Shown here one piece after another: positions 31,161-44,077 of a DNA stretch of 64,000 nt. Every line of letters begins with the position of its first letter. The stretch's first letter is position 1. The position numbers and the translations under genes were made by a program. The notes under the pieces are model-generated. The model did no database searches. It was not told the DNA's origin and saw only the letters and a program-made list of their open reading frames with translations. This stretch comes from Symsagittifera roscoffensis (lineage: Eukaryota > Xenacoelomorpha > Acoela > Convolutidae): positions 16,353,949-16,417,948 of the forward strand of contig NC_087066.1 in assembly GCF_963678635.1 (NCBI RefSeq). The letters run 5' to 3'.

Positions 31161-31669
31161 GATACTAATGATTAACGGTTTTATCAATAAACTGATGAAT
31201 GATGCGCTGTCACAAAAAGTAAAATACTACCAATTGGTTCTTTGCCCTAGTAAGTAAAGGAGACAGTATCGGGAAAAATTTTCGGAAATGAAAATGGATC
31301 AGATATGGAACTAAAGTAAACAACTAAAGGCATGGACAGTATTTCATGAATTTTTTTCTACACAGCTGTCACACGATGGTGGAGTTACAATTAAGTTGTA
31401 AAGTTGGTAATGTTGGTTGTTGTTAGCCTAGTTTTATTTTTTTGTTAAAAAAACTGTTTCAAGCAGAGACCGGGGGAAAACGCAACAACAGTTTACAGAT
31501 AGACATTTGGAAAAACGACATGGAAGTAAGCAGGGGCGGATCTAGAATTTTCTCGAGGGGGAGGCGTGTGCAGATTTTCAAAAAAATTTGACGAACTTTT
31601 TTTTGGTCGACCAAATTGATTTTTGGAGCTCTCTTAAAGCACTAAAAAACGCTGTTGTGTCCGCCACTT
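31161..31669 (+). repeat. direct duplication, unit 1
   Basis: About 505 bp, matching 32110-32612 closely, with offset 949 bp. Shared landmarks: GATGCGCTGTCACAAAAAG, CACAGCTGTCACACGATGG, and a MITE left end at the same position, so the MITE was present before duplication. Confidence 0.85.
31531..31669 (+). mobile_element. hAT-like MITE, left part only
   Basis: Begins CAGGGGCGGATCTAG after GAAGTAAG, as in the complete copy at 32474, and stops at the end of duplication unit 1. Confidence 0.7.
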
Positions 31670-32109
31670 TTTCTGTTACCCGCCACAAGTTACCCGTTAT
31701 GGGGTTCCAAGGATGATAAAGGAATATAACTGATTTTCGTGGTCAAGAATCTTTCCATTATATTTGATTATTTTGAGACTACGCAATTGATTATAATTCA
31801 TTATGATACGTTTTTTCTAAAAATTAAATGAATTATAATCCGATAAAATCCATTATAATGGGTTATAAAGCATTATATTCTTTACAAAATTTTTCTATGC
31901 AATTTATAAAAATAATCTGTGCAATTTATCTACCGCCTACTCGATTTCTAAACCTGATCTTACGTGTGTATTTGTGGCAAAACGAAATCGATTACAAAAG
32001 TATAGCCACTCTCCAGTTGTTAACCAGAGCGTTTTCCAAACTCTCTCGACGTTGAAAAAAACCGTCTGAAAATACAACCTTGCACTTACTTCAGTAGAAT
32101 GAATGATTA

Positions 32110-32612
32110 ATACTAATGATTAACGGTTATAATCAATAAATTGATGAATGATGCGCTGTCACAAAAAGTAAAATACTACCAATTGGTTCTTTGCTCTAAT
32201 AAGTAAAGGAGACAGTATCGGGAAAACTTTTCGAAAATGGATCGGATATGGAACTAAAGTAAACAACTAAAGGCATGGACAGTATTTCATGAATTTTTTT
32301 TTACACAGCTGTCACACGATGGTAGAGTTACAATTAAGTTGTAAAGTTGGTAATGTTGGTTGTTGTGAGCCTAGTTTTATTTTTTTGTTAAAAAAGCTGT
32401 TTCAAGCAGAGACCGGGGGAAAAAGCAACAACAGTTTACAGATAGACATTTGGAAAAACGATATGGAAGTAAGCAGGGGCGGATCTAGGATTTTCTCGGG
32501 GGGGGGGGGGGGGGGGATTTTCAAAAATTTTGACGACCTTTTTTTTGGTCGACCAAATTGGTTTTTGGAGCTCTCCTGAAGCACTAAAAAGACGCTGTTA
32601 TGTCCGCCACAT
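32110..32612 (+). repeat. direct duplication, unit 2
   Basis: Partner of 31161-31669. Unit 2 continues into the complete MITE, unit 1 does not. Confidence 0.85.
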
Positions 32613-32867
32613 TTTATGCGCCGTTTTTGGGCATTTTTTGGAAAATTTTGACAAAAAAAAATCGCGTTTTTTTTGGCGCGTAATCCCCCTCAAATTTAGT
32701 ATATATTGGCGTCGAAGGCGCTTTTAGAAAAATTTTAGGGTCGGTCGGCCAAAATTGGATTTCTTAAAAAATACCAAAGGGGGGACCCTTTGGGTCGGCA
32801 GGGGGTCGAATCCCTGAGGGAGGGGGGGGGGGAGGGGAAGGCGTCTCTTCCCTTAAATCCGCCCCTG
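32474..32867 (+). mobile_element. hAT-like MITE, complete, 394 bp
   Basis: Termini CAGGGGCGGAT and ATCCGCCCCTG form an inverted repeat, flanked on both sides by GAAGTAAG (32466-32473 and 32868-32875), an 8-bp target duplication as made by hAT transposases. No coding capacity. Related sequence lies at 31531-31669 and 56270-56608. Confidence 0.85.
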
Positions 32868-33030
32868 GAAGTAAGCAGGAAATGATAAAATGATAAAAAC
32901 CAGTGCTCAAGCTAACAACGTAAAATCATCAGAGGGTTGAAAAACTTCAATATCGGATTTGATCAATTAAAAAGTTAGGTGTAATTCATCGATAGCTGCT
33001 ATAGACCAGCATACTACGGGGTTATACAGG

Positions 33031-33440
33031 TGGAACCTGATCTAAACTACATTTTATGATTGGATAAATTAGATATTTTACCAATGTAAAGTATTTAATA
33101 TTAACCAATCATGATCCATCTGACTAACAATCCACTTATTTGTAAGTGCTGAAATTACTTGTAATTTCAGCACCAGAGAGATTTGAATTTAACTTAGAAG
33201 TTAGTTGAACTCTCCCGAGTACTTCAGCAGCCGCAATAAACCAGTATACCCTAGATATATTGAGCCTAGCAGAGACTAGTTAAACAACCTGAGACTAGAT
33301 AGTATAAGAGTAAGATTAGGATCGGTATTAGACTAAGAAGTTGCACGAATCTATCCGGCCGAAAATAAGATAGCGTGACGAGCAGACGGTGTACCCTATC
33401 CGAAATTACTCTATGAGTTATACCCATCGGTCCTAACTCA
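33031..33440 (+). repeat. 5' LTR of copy 2 (410 bp)
   Basis: TGGAACCTGATC...CCTAACTCA. About 20 differences from the copy 1 LTRs. Hairpin at 33146-33173 with a complete Watson-Crick 13-bp stem. The four bases before it are CAGG. Confidence 0.93.
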
Positions 33441-33442
33441 TC

Positions 33443-33465
33443 TGGTGCGACCATAAGTCTCGAAC
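33443..33465 (+). promoter_or_regulatory. putative primer-binding site, copy 2
   Basis: TGGTGCGACCATAAG followed by TCTCGAAC, identical to copy 1. Confidence 0.6.
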
Positions 33466-33527
33466 AAGACCTTAATAGCTTAGAATTAACCAATAATAGA
33501 TTAGAAATTAGACAAAACATTTACAAA

Positions 33528-33761
33528 ATGTTATACGACAATAATTTAATCGAAATGTCTCTACGACTCAATAGATCAGAGCCAATATTCCGAACGATAA
33601 CAGAACTACCCGGAATTGGAAGAAGACCTCGAACCAGAGACGACATACGACAAAGCAGAAACTTACCATATAGTTATATGATAGTTCGGCAAAAGCCAGA
33701 ACAAACTTTTGTATTTAGAATACTACTAGCAATGAATTTAGATTTTCATTTGCAAACATAA
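33528..33761 (+). CDS. leader ORF0 (copy 2), 77 aa, doubtful
   Basis: Same length as at 5094-5327, but about eight of eleven differences are nonsynonymous (for example K to E, R to T, T to E), so protein-level selection is not supported. It may be kept by chance or by RNA constraint. Confidence 0.3.
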   Translation: MLYDNNLIEMSLRLNRSEPIFRTITELPGIGRRPRTRDDIRQSRNLPYSYMIVRQKPEQTFVFRILLAMNLDFHLQT

Positions 33762-34079
33762 AACTTTGAAGTCAATCTTCAAAATCATTTTAGGCGCTAA
33801 ACAAAATCATTAATATACAATAACGATTGATAAAAAGATCTCAGATCGTTTTCCTAAATTCTGCAGTAATATACAAAACATGTTTGAAAAATATTTTTTG
33901 AAAAATCAAAATAAAAATTAGTAGCATGACAATAAATGGTTAGTAATTATAAATCATCCTGTTGTTCCAGCTTCATCACCTAAACATAACAGCATTCATA
34001 AGCTCACTAATATCATAAAAATACTAAATCTTTTCTTTACACAAATTTAAAACATTTTAAACTTAAATTCACTTAATTT

Positions 34080-34678
34080 TAAAATCAGATCATCAAGGCT
34101 TATCCTTGGATCTTAAATCATTTTCTATTTAATTAAATTTAAAACTTGATCATCAAGGCCTATCCTTGGATCAAAAAGAACAACTTTGTTCTCCCCCACC
34201 CACTTAACTAGTGTCTAACGACCTCAAACGTCGATTCACTATCCAACCCTTTCTAAAAACCCAGGACTAATAGAAATTTTTGAACAAAACTAATTAGGAT
34301 AAACAGTGAAGAACTTCGGTTATTCATCCTTCAATTGATCCCCCCTCTTACCAGACCCAGGATAAATTTTAGACTTAGTAAGTTTAAAATAGTATCTAAC
34401 GAACTACTCGCGTTCTAATTATACCTGAACCTTGTGGATCGATTTACTATTCTCCAACCCCGAACACAATCACTACCCTTAAGTAAGATTAAGTAAGTTA
34501 ACACCTTAGCTTATACTAGCCACGAGAAAGTATAAAATCATTCTTCGGAATCGATATACTTTTCTCCCCAACCCTGAACAAATAAACCCAGGTTAGGCTA
34601 ACCAAAAAATCGTAAGGACTAACAGTCTAAGTAATAGAAATCATTTAACAACCTTTTGCATCCGTCATCCTAAACCTT
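34080..34678 (+). promoter_or_regulatory. structured leader, copy 2
   Basis: Carries the same GATCATCAAGGC repeats, the AGAACAA/TTGTTCT hairpin (loop CT instead of TT) and the four stem-loop modules with CCAACCC. In the last (34524-34566) the stem is GAGAAAGTATA against TATACTTTTCTC, whereas copy 1 has GTAA against TTAC: the pairing is kept although the bases differ. Confidence 0.6.
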
Positions 34679-35146
34679 ATGTCATTTAAAAACCTAGGAA
34701 ATAAACAAACAATCGTTTTACACAATTGTGAAATAGATAACAAAAAATACGACCTTGTAATCACACCTCATACACAAACAGTTGGATACATTAGAACAAA
34801 ACGACAAACATTAAAGAGAAAAATAATAACTAAACAAAGACAAATAACACGAAAAAGATTTTCAAAAAATCGAAACGCATTTTCAGAATCAGAAACCAAC
34901 AGTTTAGACGAACTTTATAAACTAAAAGAATCAATAGATAAAAATTGCCCAATTCACGATCAATTATATTTCTCTGACTCAGAAACAACTTCAAATTCAT
35001 CAAAAAGAGGAAAAAGAAGAATAAAAAAGCAGTATAAACACAAACCAGTACATTTATACAATTGGAATCAACCAATTAGACACATTGATAATTACATATT
35101 AACAGTCATCGAACGAAAAAATGAGCTCAACGCACACCCCAGGTGA
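34679..35146 (+). CDS. ORF1 (copy 2), 155-aa basic protein
   Basis: Intact and equal in length to copy 1. Replacements are few and cluster at residues ~76-79 and in the last ten residues, where the sequence also encodes the start of gag. The Arg/Lys-rich motif at residues ~39-68 and the second basic cluster are unchanged. The stop lies 26 nt into gag (gag ATG at 35121), as in copy 1. Confidence 0.8.
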   Translation: MSFKNLGNKQTIVLHNCEIDNKKYDLVITPHTQTVGYIRTKRQTLKRKIITKQRQITRKRFSKNRNAFSESETNSLDELYKLKESIDKNCPIHDQLYFSDSETTSNSSKRGKRRIKKQYKHKPVHLYNWNQPIRHIDNYILTVIERKNELNAHPR

Positions 35147-37777
35147 AGAAAGTCCAGATGATGATGATATCTTCCCCTTTATCGTAGATGCAACCACTGA
35201 TAGAGGACAGCATATATTTTGCAAAAATTTGTTTTAAATTTGTTTGAACCCGGAATCAGTCCATGTAAAACAGAGTTCCCAGATGTAAAAATCAAAAGAC
35301 AAATTATCGATCACTATTTGAAAGATATATGTAACCTAACACAACAATACGGAATCTACTCCATAGAATTCAACTCACCAAATCAGAATCACAATAAATA
35401 TGTAATTCAAACAGACGACCTTGATTTAGAATTTTCAAAAGTATTCTCAGAATATATAAAAAGCATCCAATATCATAACTCACAAAGAGCAAACTCCATA
35501 TTCACCAATGAAGTTTTTGCAATAATATATAGTTATATCTCGATATTAGAAAACGAAATCCCAATCACAAATGTTTCACCGACAGAAACATCTAAACATA
35601 TAAGAGTACGACATGAAATCACACTACTCTCTAGTTTTCTAAATATAATTAAAGAAAATTTCACGAAAGATGAAGTTTCACAACATACAAAACACGACTT
35701 ACAAAAAATTTTGGCATGGTTCATAATAGATTATTTCACACATAATATTGATTTAATTTCACAAGCAAGAAAAAATTTTAGACCCCAAAACTCAAACGAT
35801 GATACTGCCATCACAGAACAATCAGACTATGTTTGGGACCCCGAATGGTCTCATCCCGCATTCATAAACTTCCCACAATCAATCTCAAGTCAAGCAATAA
35901 GTACGATATCTTATATAAGAGATTACGTAAGAGTAATACCATTAACCATTGATGCAACACCATTAAACTATAATACATTTTTACCCGATATGCAAAATAA
36001 TAGTTTAAACTCTACAGTCATACACAATGAAAACCTCAATGGAACTAGGAATCTTACTCAACAAGATATCCAGACACCATCACACTTCATAAATGAAGAA
36101 ATCGTACACACAACAACTACACAACAAAGTATTTCACCAATACGTCCAAACTTAACAACACCAAGAAATACAAACCCTTCACAAACACAGGTAACCTTAC
36201 AATCAACCGTTAAACCTTCGGTTGCCCCAAAATATTCACACATGGATTACCAAACATACAGACCCATGACAATACCGTCAAAAACACGCAAAACGTTCAC
36301 TAGAAACAATTTTGCAGACCATAATTATAATTACACACATCCATCAAAAACAAATTATCAACCACGAAAAAATTTTAGTAATTATACAAGATCTCGAAAC
36401 TGGGATAACTCAATGGCACCACCTAATTCAGTAAATTTCCAAACAAATTTACATCCTCCACAGGATCGTAGTGAAAACTATCCATTTTTTCAACAAAATA
36501 AAAATAAAAAACAAACATCTTATCAAATGGATTACTTATCCTCAGATGATGATTTCTTACAACCAGATATATTTGCACCCTATAATCAAGAATATCGTGG
36601 GCAAGGAATACAGAAACCACATACATATCATAGAATTTTTTCTCCACAACCAATAGATACACAAAATCAACAACCAATTCAGCAACAAAACCCAATTAAT
36701 ACACAATCTTTTCAACCAATTCAGCAAAAAAACCCAATGATTGCAAACTCGTACCAACCAACACAAATGCAAAATGAAATACCACTCCCATATTATCTTC
36801 AACAACACGAAATAACAAGAAATCAACTTTCAAATTTTTCTCAAATGCCAAATGCAGCAGAATCATTACAAATGACAATGAATCCATACCTTATGGGTGG
36901 ATCATCAATAACATCAAATAAACCTTTAATGGTATTCACAGGAACAGACCCTGAATATTCTGTAGAAGACTATTTAAATGCAGTAACAGCAAATTTAATT
37001 TTAAATATAGGACCCGAACCAATTAATACGCCACTACATCAAAACTGGATACATCGACGCACAGCGTTGATACAAACAACTTTAGATGGCGCAGCCCAAA
37101 AATGGTTTTCAGTATTGCCTATAGAAATAAAATCAAATTGGAAAAGGTTTACACAAGAATTTTCAAAAATGTTTGACTCCGAAAGAAACAAACAACAACA
37201 AAGAGTTTTATGTAATGAAATTCGCAGATTACCAAACGAAACCATCAAGCAATTAGCAGTACGAATCGAAACACTAGTTCGAAAAGCATATTCATTAAAT
37301 ACACATGACTATAAAAACACAAAGATGACAGAAATCTTAATGATGACCTTAACACCGCAATTAAGAAAAATAGCAATAAAAAAGAGAGCATCCCATCCTT
37401 CTTCAATTCGAGAACCCGATTTAGATTTTCGAAAACTAGTAGACAAACTAGAACAAGCAGAAATCACAATGAAACTCGAAGAAACGGAAAATCTGAAATT
37501 ACAATACGTTAACAGAATTGAAACAGCTTCCACAAATATAAACAATATACAGGAATCAGATACAGACCTCGTTGAAAAAATAACTGAAATACTCAATATT
37601 TACGAAAAACACCCAAACTTTAAAGGCAAACCATCTTTCAAAAAATGGTGTAATTATTGCCGACAATACGGACATAGTATTTCTGAATGTAGACAAAAAC
37701 AGCAAGACAATCAAAATAAACCTCAAAAATATAAAGAACCAAATAAATCATTCTATCAATACATGAAAAAAGATTAA
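35121..37777 (+). pseudogene. gag: gag (copy 2), one frameshift and a terminal stop
   Basis: From the ATG at 35121 the frame changes after about 36 codons (one base fewer than copy 1 near 35230), then stays open for ~850 codons. Contents: unassigned N-terminal globular region (to ~280), Asn/Thr/Gln/Pro linker (~280-590), Gag core with FTGTDPEYSVEDYL, LDGAAQKWFSVLP and WKRFTQEFSKMF (~600-760), CCHC knuckle near residue 842. The A-x-x-W...W-x-x-F pattern is that of Retrotrans_gag. The TAA at 37775-37777 replaces a glutamine codon of copy 1. This is the most complete Gag in the window. Confidence 0.85.
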
Positions 37778-40459
37778 AATCTACCGAACAAAACTGTCTA
37801 CAGCAACAACAGTTCAGGAAAACCACTCCCGAACAATACAAATTATACAAGAAATCAATCACCATATAACTCAAGTTATAGAGGAAGATCACCAGAACGA
37901 AGAGATACGCAAAATTCATCACAAAATCACTACAATAGACCAAATAGTCGAAATAACTATTCCAGATCAAATTCAAATACACAACGATTTGTTTCTAGAT
38001 CTAATTCCCAATCAAGAAATAATTACTATCCAAACAATCAATCACGAAATTCATCATACAATAGGAATAGAAACTACTCCAATAATCGGAATAGAAGTTA
38101 TTCAAACAACCGAAACCAGAATTACCCGAACAATCAATCAAGGAATAATTCATATAATAGATCGAACTATAACAGACCAAACAATAATTACCAAAACAGA
38201 TCGCGAAATAATTCACAAAATCGACACTCAAGTTATAATAATCGTTATAGAAATTATTCCCAATCACCACACCGGAATAATAATAACTATAATAATTCTA
38301 ATAATCGCCACAGAAGTAGTACACCTAAACATCAAAGACATATAAATCAAGTACAATCAAATCCAGAAACAACATCAGACCCTCCAGGTATTGATGACAC
38401 AGTAACTGATACGTTACAACTCAATCAAATAAACTGTGGATCATCAGATTCAGAAAGCGACGCAGAAAACACTCTCTCCATCAATATGATAAAAGTCGAA
38501 AATGACTATGAACCTGTTATATATGAACAACCTTTTTCATCACACATATATGAGAATCAATCAGAACTCCTTCACAATTATTATATTGAACCCATCCATT
38601 CCACACCGACGACACAAAAAACTAATGAAATTAACACTACAAATCAACCCAATGAGAACGAAAAGACAAAATGCTTGAATACCAATCACATCTATCAAAA
38701 CATACAAAAAGAACAACCCAAAGAAAAAATTTGGACAATACCATTTCTTTTAGAAAGCCCAAGAAGCAAAGAATTTCAACCACCAGATCTTGAAATTGAT
38801 TTTTTAATTGATTCAGGAGCAGAATCAAATATAATAAACATTCCCACATGGAATGAAATAAAAACCTTACACCCAAAGCTAACACCTCTTGAAACCTCCA
38901 GCAAACTAGCAACAGCACAAGGATCAACATTAATAAACTACGGAAAAATTCAATTATTTCTTCTCCCCACAAGAACAATGGAGCAAAACAAAATTTTAAC
39001 CAAACCATTTAAACAAATATTCCATATCACTGATATTAAACACAATATCATTGGAATACCATTTATCTCTAAATATATACCAACAATCAACATCTTGAAT
39101 AGTAAAATATTAATCAAAGATAAATATACAAAAACAAAAGACACATCCCTAACATTTTTTCAAAGATTAAATAAACAACCACCATTCTTTTCAAAATTTT
39201 ACCCAATATATAACCAACAAACAAAACACTTGAAACCACTATCAGGAAACATCTATAATTTTTCAATCAAACAAGTTCACCAATATGATAAAAAACAAAA
39301 CAAACAAAAATTTTATATGTCAGATTTTGAATTCAAACCTATTCATAAGTTTTTCAAAATCACAATCTCATCAATAAAATATTTGAAAAACTCGAATTCA
39401 GATATTATTTCCTTACATGTATACAACAATACACCTTACAAAGTAACATTACCTTTAGGACTTTTAGGCTATTGCGAAACCAACGCTACAATATCACCAA
39501 TACACGAAAAAGCATATCGTGTAAATAATATACTTCAATTACTAGATATTTGCCAATCCACAATCCTTAATGAAGAATTATCTATAAATAATATAATAAT
39601 TAACGAAAACAGAAATACGGATTATTTCACAAAAACCCCATATTTCAAACCTACATTCAACATAAGTAACTACACAGAGAATCAACAGAAATTTTTAACA
39701 ATGTTTAATTTCCAACATTCACAAATAACACAAGACGAATTTGAAAAACTAGCCAAGCAGCTAATTAAATATTCATCAGTCTATGCAACATCCAAATTTG
39801 ATGTTGGCAAAATCAGCTCATCACTACATCTCCCATTAAAACCAGACGCAGTTTTCAGAAAACAAAGAGCAAGTAAAGTACCAATTCACTTACACGATAA
39901 AGTGAACAGATTACTCGACATTTTAGAACAATACAACATTATATCACCAGTAAACAAAGAAGAACAACCAAATGGCAACACATTTATCAACCCTGTTATC
40001 ATTCTAGCCAGAGGAGAATCATTAAAAATTGTTCTCGATGCTAGATACCTCAACTCACTCATAGATGAATCAAAGTGTAATTGGCCCATTGAACCAATAC
40101 AAGTTATTTTAACAAAAATAAACGGAAAATACTTTACCACCGCCGATATGAACAGCGCATATAACCAAATGCCATTAGATGAACAATCACGACGTTTAAC
40201 ACAATTTGTTATTGGAAACCAACAATACGAATTCAACCGCTTATTCTATGGAATATCCATAGGACCAGCAGCATTTTCAGCTTTTATGAGCAAAATTTTT
40301 CGACCACTAATACTCAAGAAAAACGCAATCACCTATTTAGACGATGTTTTTATGCAATCACAGACAAAAGAGGAAATGTTCAATGTTTTAGAACAATATC
40401 ACCAAATACTTCAGAACGAAAATCTGAAGGCCGCCCCCGATAAATCACACTTTTTTTGA
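37778..40459 (+). pseudogene. pol: nucleocapsid tail, protease and reverse transcriptase (copy 2)
   Basis: Open in the gag frame after the stop. It begins with the Arg/Asn/Ser/Tyr-rich tail (37778-38340), an acidic Ser patch, then protease with DSGA (about 38813), and RT with TADMNSAYNQM and YLDD (about 40337). Unlike copy 1 the protease-RT junction is uninterrupted, showing that pro and pol share one frame with gag and need no frameshift signal. The frame is lost at about 40450, one base fewer in a run of T's. Confidence 0.88.
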
Positions 40460-42729
40460 CAAGAGTTAAATTCGTAGGACATAATATAGAAAGAAAAACA
40501 ATCACTCCATTGAAATCACGTATAGACGCTATTCAAAAACTCCAACCACCAACAAATAAAAAGAAAATCCAAGAATTCCTTGGAATGTTAAACTTTTTAA
40601 GCAAATATGTTTATAAAATGCAATTATATCTACGACCATTCTATAATCTACTTAGACAACAAAATAATTTTGAATGGAATACAGAACATCAAGCACGATT
40701 TGAAGAAATTAAAAAACTTCTAACTGAACAAATTTCAAACACAATTCCAGATTCAAATCAACCATTTTATGCAATGTGCGATGCTTCGAACTTTGGCATC
40801 GGCGCAGCATTATTACAATCACATAATGGTACAAATAAAATGAACCTCATATCAGCAAATTCTCGATTATTCACTCAAGCAGAGCTACGACTCTCAACTC
40901 TAATGAGAGAATGTACAGCCATAATATATACACTAACAGAATATGAATTTCTGATACTTGGATCAAAACATCCCACAGTTCTATTCACAGACCATAAACC
41001 AATCATCTTTCTTTTTACACAAAAGTCTAATCCAAACCACCGAGTTTATAGATTTCAACTAATTTTAATGAAATTCCCAAACTTACATATAGTTTGGACC
41101 GCAGGAAAAAATCTTGCATTACCAGACACTTTAAGTCGAAATACGCCACCTGAATTACTTACACGTAAAACCACAGTTGAAATACCCAAAAATATAAAAT
41201 TCTACCTTGCAGAAAATGAAACATCACCCCGATTGGAATGCAAATATGCAGTAAAAACTGACGTTGAACAATCACAAATAAATAATTTACAACATTTCCC
41301 ACTTTATTTAGATTGTCAAAATAATCACTATGAAGTTGATCTACTTGGAACATCAACTTTTAAACCAATTCCATATTCACAATTGATAAAAAATAACACC
41401 CAACAAAAAAGAGTAAAACAACACTCGCATAAAAAAGACCTTTTTCCACTAATTGAAAAAGAAAATCTAACTGATAAAATAAACTTATCAGGACCACAAA
41501 CAAACGATTCAAAATACACAATAAATCAAGTTTTTGACCTCCATGACCCACTTGATACAATACCCTTATCTAAATTAGAAATTGAAAACATTTTTCTCCC
41601 CCCAACAGAAACAATTACAATTTCAACACTGAAACAATATCAAAATCTTGACCCAGTAATTCGACAACTAAAATCATGGCACAAATATAAAACTAAACCT
41701 ATCAAGGCAGATTCAACTATTCTAGGAAACAAAACACTCCTCCGATACTTTCGCAAATTTAATAACACAACAATTAACGAAAATACAGACCTTTTAGAAT
41801 ATAAATTAAATGAATTTACAGTTCCCTGTCTCCCTTTGAGTATGATTCTCATAGCTTTTAATATTTCACATACACAAAATATTAAAGGACACTCTGGATC
41901 AGAGAAAACATATTCAAATTTTATACAAAACTTTTATTTCCCAAATGCACCAATTTGGATAAAAGTACTATGCAATGACTGTATAGTATGTCAACTGAAT
42001 AAACCTTACCCAAATCAAAAACAAATAGCACAAAAACAAGATTTTAAAGGACAAAGTTTGTACTTTAATCATCGTATCTCATTTGATACCAAAGGACCAA
42101 TTTCACCCTCATCCGAAGGAAACTCCTACATTATGGTAATTGTTGACGCATTTACACATTATGTAGCACTTAACCCAGTACCACATTGTAACGCTTATTA
42201 CGCTTACACAACACTCTATGAACACTGGATAGCCAAATTCGGACTACCAGAAATTTTAGTTACAGACAACGGTACAGAATTCATAAATAATGAAATCATC
42301 ACACTATGTCATCTATATAACATCAAACACAAACCACGTACATCTCACGCACCTTGGACAAACGGCTTAGTCGAAGGTATGAACCAATCATTACAAGAAT
42401 ATCTCAGATGTATCATCAATGGAAATGATACAAGATACACCGAATGGTCAGCAGATGTAAAATTATTTCCCTTAGCATATAATTCACAAATTACGACAAC
42501 TTTAGGAATGTCACCATATGAAATGGTTTTTAACCAAAAGCCACGCAAACCAATAATGTTTACAGCAAACTCTCATAAAAACGCACAAGGTTATTGTCAA
42601 CCAAATAAAGACTCAATTTGTTATAACCTACCATTACATACACACGTTGAAGATCATTTTCATCACCCACAAATTCTTAAAATAACCTATTACCTTATTA
42701 TCCAAAAGAATACGCACTCCGCGAACTAA
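40456..42729 (+). pseudogene. pol: RNase H and integrase (copy 2), integrase end deleted
   Basis: Starts in the RT thumb/connection. RNase H keeps its first catalytic Asp (FYAMCDASNFGIG), then RECTAI and TDHKPI. Integrase has the zinc region (GHSGSEKT...CNDCIVC) and the core (SFDTKGP, TDNGTEF, GLVEGMN). Right after the core a ~310-bp stretch present in copy 1 (about 14209-14518), including GPY/F, is missing; the join near 42680 shifts the frame to a stop at 42727-42729. The integrase would therefore lack its C-terminal domain. Confidence 0.88.
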
Positions 42730-43058
42730 CTCAATTATATTCTTTTACAGGTTTAAAAATTTTTCAAAATGACCCACATACGGAAAACATAACAAAGGAA
42801 CAAAATGATATTCACCTCGGAAATCAAAATACAAAATCAACCACCACAAAAAACAATACAAAAAATCTAGATCAAAATACATCTCAAAAAGAAAGAAAAA
42901 ATAGAAAAATGACAGAACAAATAATACCCCAAGAACAAATCGACAAATCAGAACATAGAGAGTCTTCACGACTTAGAAATCAACCACGTAAAAATTATAA
43001 ATTATTCATCCCACAATCTAAAATATTAAAGAAAGTTGAATTTCAAAAACAACTTTAA
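42688..43058 (+). pseudogene. pol: remnant of pol C-terminus (copy 2)
   Basis: After the deletion the original frame resumes (LLPYYPKEYALREL) and runs to TAA at 43056-43058, ending with the basic SSRLRNQPRKNY tail. Confidence 0.7.
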
Positions 43059-43651
43059 TTCTACATTTAATAATCTTTGCACCTCTAAAACATTTTACAC
43101 TTTCATTTTTCAAGATAACATGCTGACAAACACGCAGCGATTCTAGTTCAAAATTAGCCAATAGGATTCATCCAATCCGTCACCTTCTATAACTTTAACA
43201 CAAACCAACTAGACGAAAAATATTAAACTCCAGGCATATCTATAACTATAACTCTACGACCTCTAGGTCAAAAATAAGCAAACCACTCCAACTTGACAAC
43301 TAAAATAAATATCACCATAATATCATAACCCTCCCTTATCTAATAAACCAAAGATCAACAATATTTCCCCAACTCAGACCTCAAATATCCCCCAAACAAA
43401 TATGTTAAATTAGCCTAAAGTAAAAGAACGACCATTTTATTTAGCCTAAAAAATAAAAATCTCAAAAATACCCCAGATCATTTGACAAATGAAAATGAAG
43501 ACAAAGAAGACCTCCCAATCACCATAAAAATTGCCCCCAACAATTTTTTACAAAACTCAACCCACTTGTCAAAAAACTAATAAATAATCCGACCACACTT
43601 GAAAATTGCCCCAAACAACAAAAAATATTCGATCAAGAAGTCATTTCTTAA
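43059..43651 (+). other. pol-ORF3 intergenic region (copy 2), no gene seen
   Basis: Closely matches 14891-15482. No ORF. Confidence 0.5.
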
Positions 43652-43882
43652 ATGCTCTTCTATCAAACAAACACTAAAATTATCACAAACCTCAATCAAT
43701 TTTTTAAGATACTTGAAACTTTCATAATATTCCTTTTTGATATCCTTGAATCTTTTCTAATAATCTTAATCATTTTTTGTAATATTTTTTTAATTTTCTA
43801 CACTATATTCGAACTATTTCTCCAACTTTCAAAAACCCTTGATTATATCCACAGGTACGATTTATACAACTTGTCTAAATGA
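43652..43882 (+). CDS. ORF3 (copy 2), 76-aa two-helix membrane protein
   Basis: Two hydrophobic segments as in copy 1. The first ~22 residues differ (YQTNTKIITNLNQFF here), while residues ~24-76 are nearly the same. The stop overlaps the ORF4 start as ATGA (43879-43882). A viroporin-like role is inferred from size and topology only. Confidence 0.65.
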   Translation: MLFYQTNTKIITNLNQFFKILETFIIFLFDILESFLIILIIFCNIFLIFYTIFELFLQLSKTLDYIHRYDLYNLSK

Positions 43883-44067
43883 TACGAACTATTTTCAGTA
43901 GAACTGATATTTTTCTACTATTTGTAATTTTCATAACATTTCTATCATCCCTCATTTTGACCATATGCAAATGTATAAAGAAAGCAATCATCACATTCGC
44001 TCTAGCAACAATCCTCCTAATTCTTTTCTTAGAAGAATACTATAATAAACATAAACTTTTTCACTAA
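43879..44067 (+). CDS. ORF4 (copy 2), 62-aa two-helix membrane protein
   Basis: Intact. Only two residues differ from copy 1 (N to S at position 7 and F to L near the end), against about thirteen synonymous changes. Helices at ~10-31 and ~36-53 with CKCIKK between them. Starts inside the ORF3 stop codon. Confidence 0.75.
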   Translation: MIRTIFSRTDIFLLFVIFITFLSSLILTICKCIKKAIITFALATILLILFLEEYYNKHKLFH

Positions 44068-44077
44068 CAAAGAATAG

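Larger units (their letters stand above)
30998..33030. other. host DNA with duplicated segment and MITEs, no gene
   Basis: Only short ORFs, all inside repeats. The main content is the direct duplication 31161-31669 / 32110-32612 and hAT-like MITE sequences. Between the duplicates (about 31692) begins CCCGTTATGGGGTTCCAAGG, similar to the terminus of the ATTATAAT element family. Confidence 0.6.

Noticed and set aside
32289-32727. Short ORFs in the duplicated segment, one with a poly-Gly run
   Set aside because: They fall in a MITE and its flank; the glycine run is a poly-G tract.
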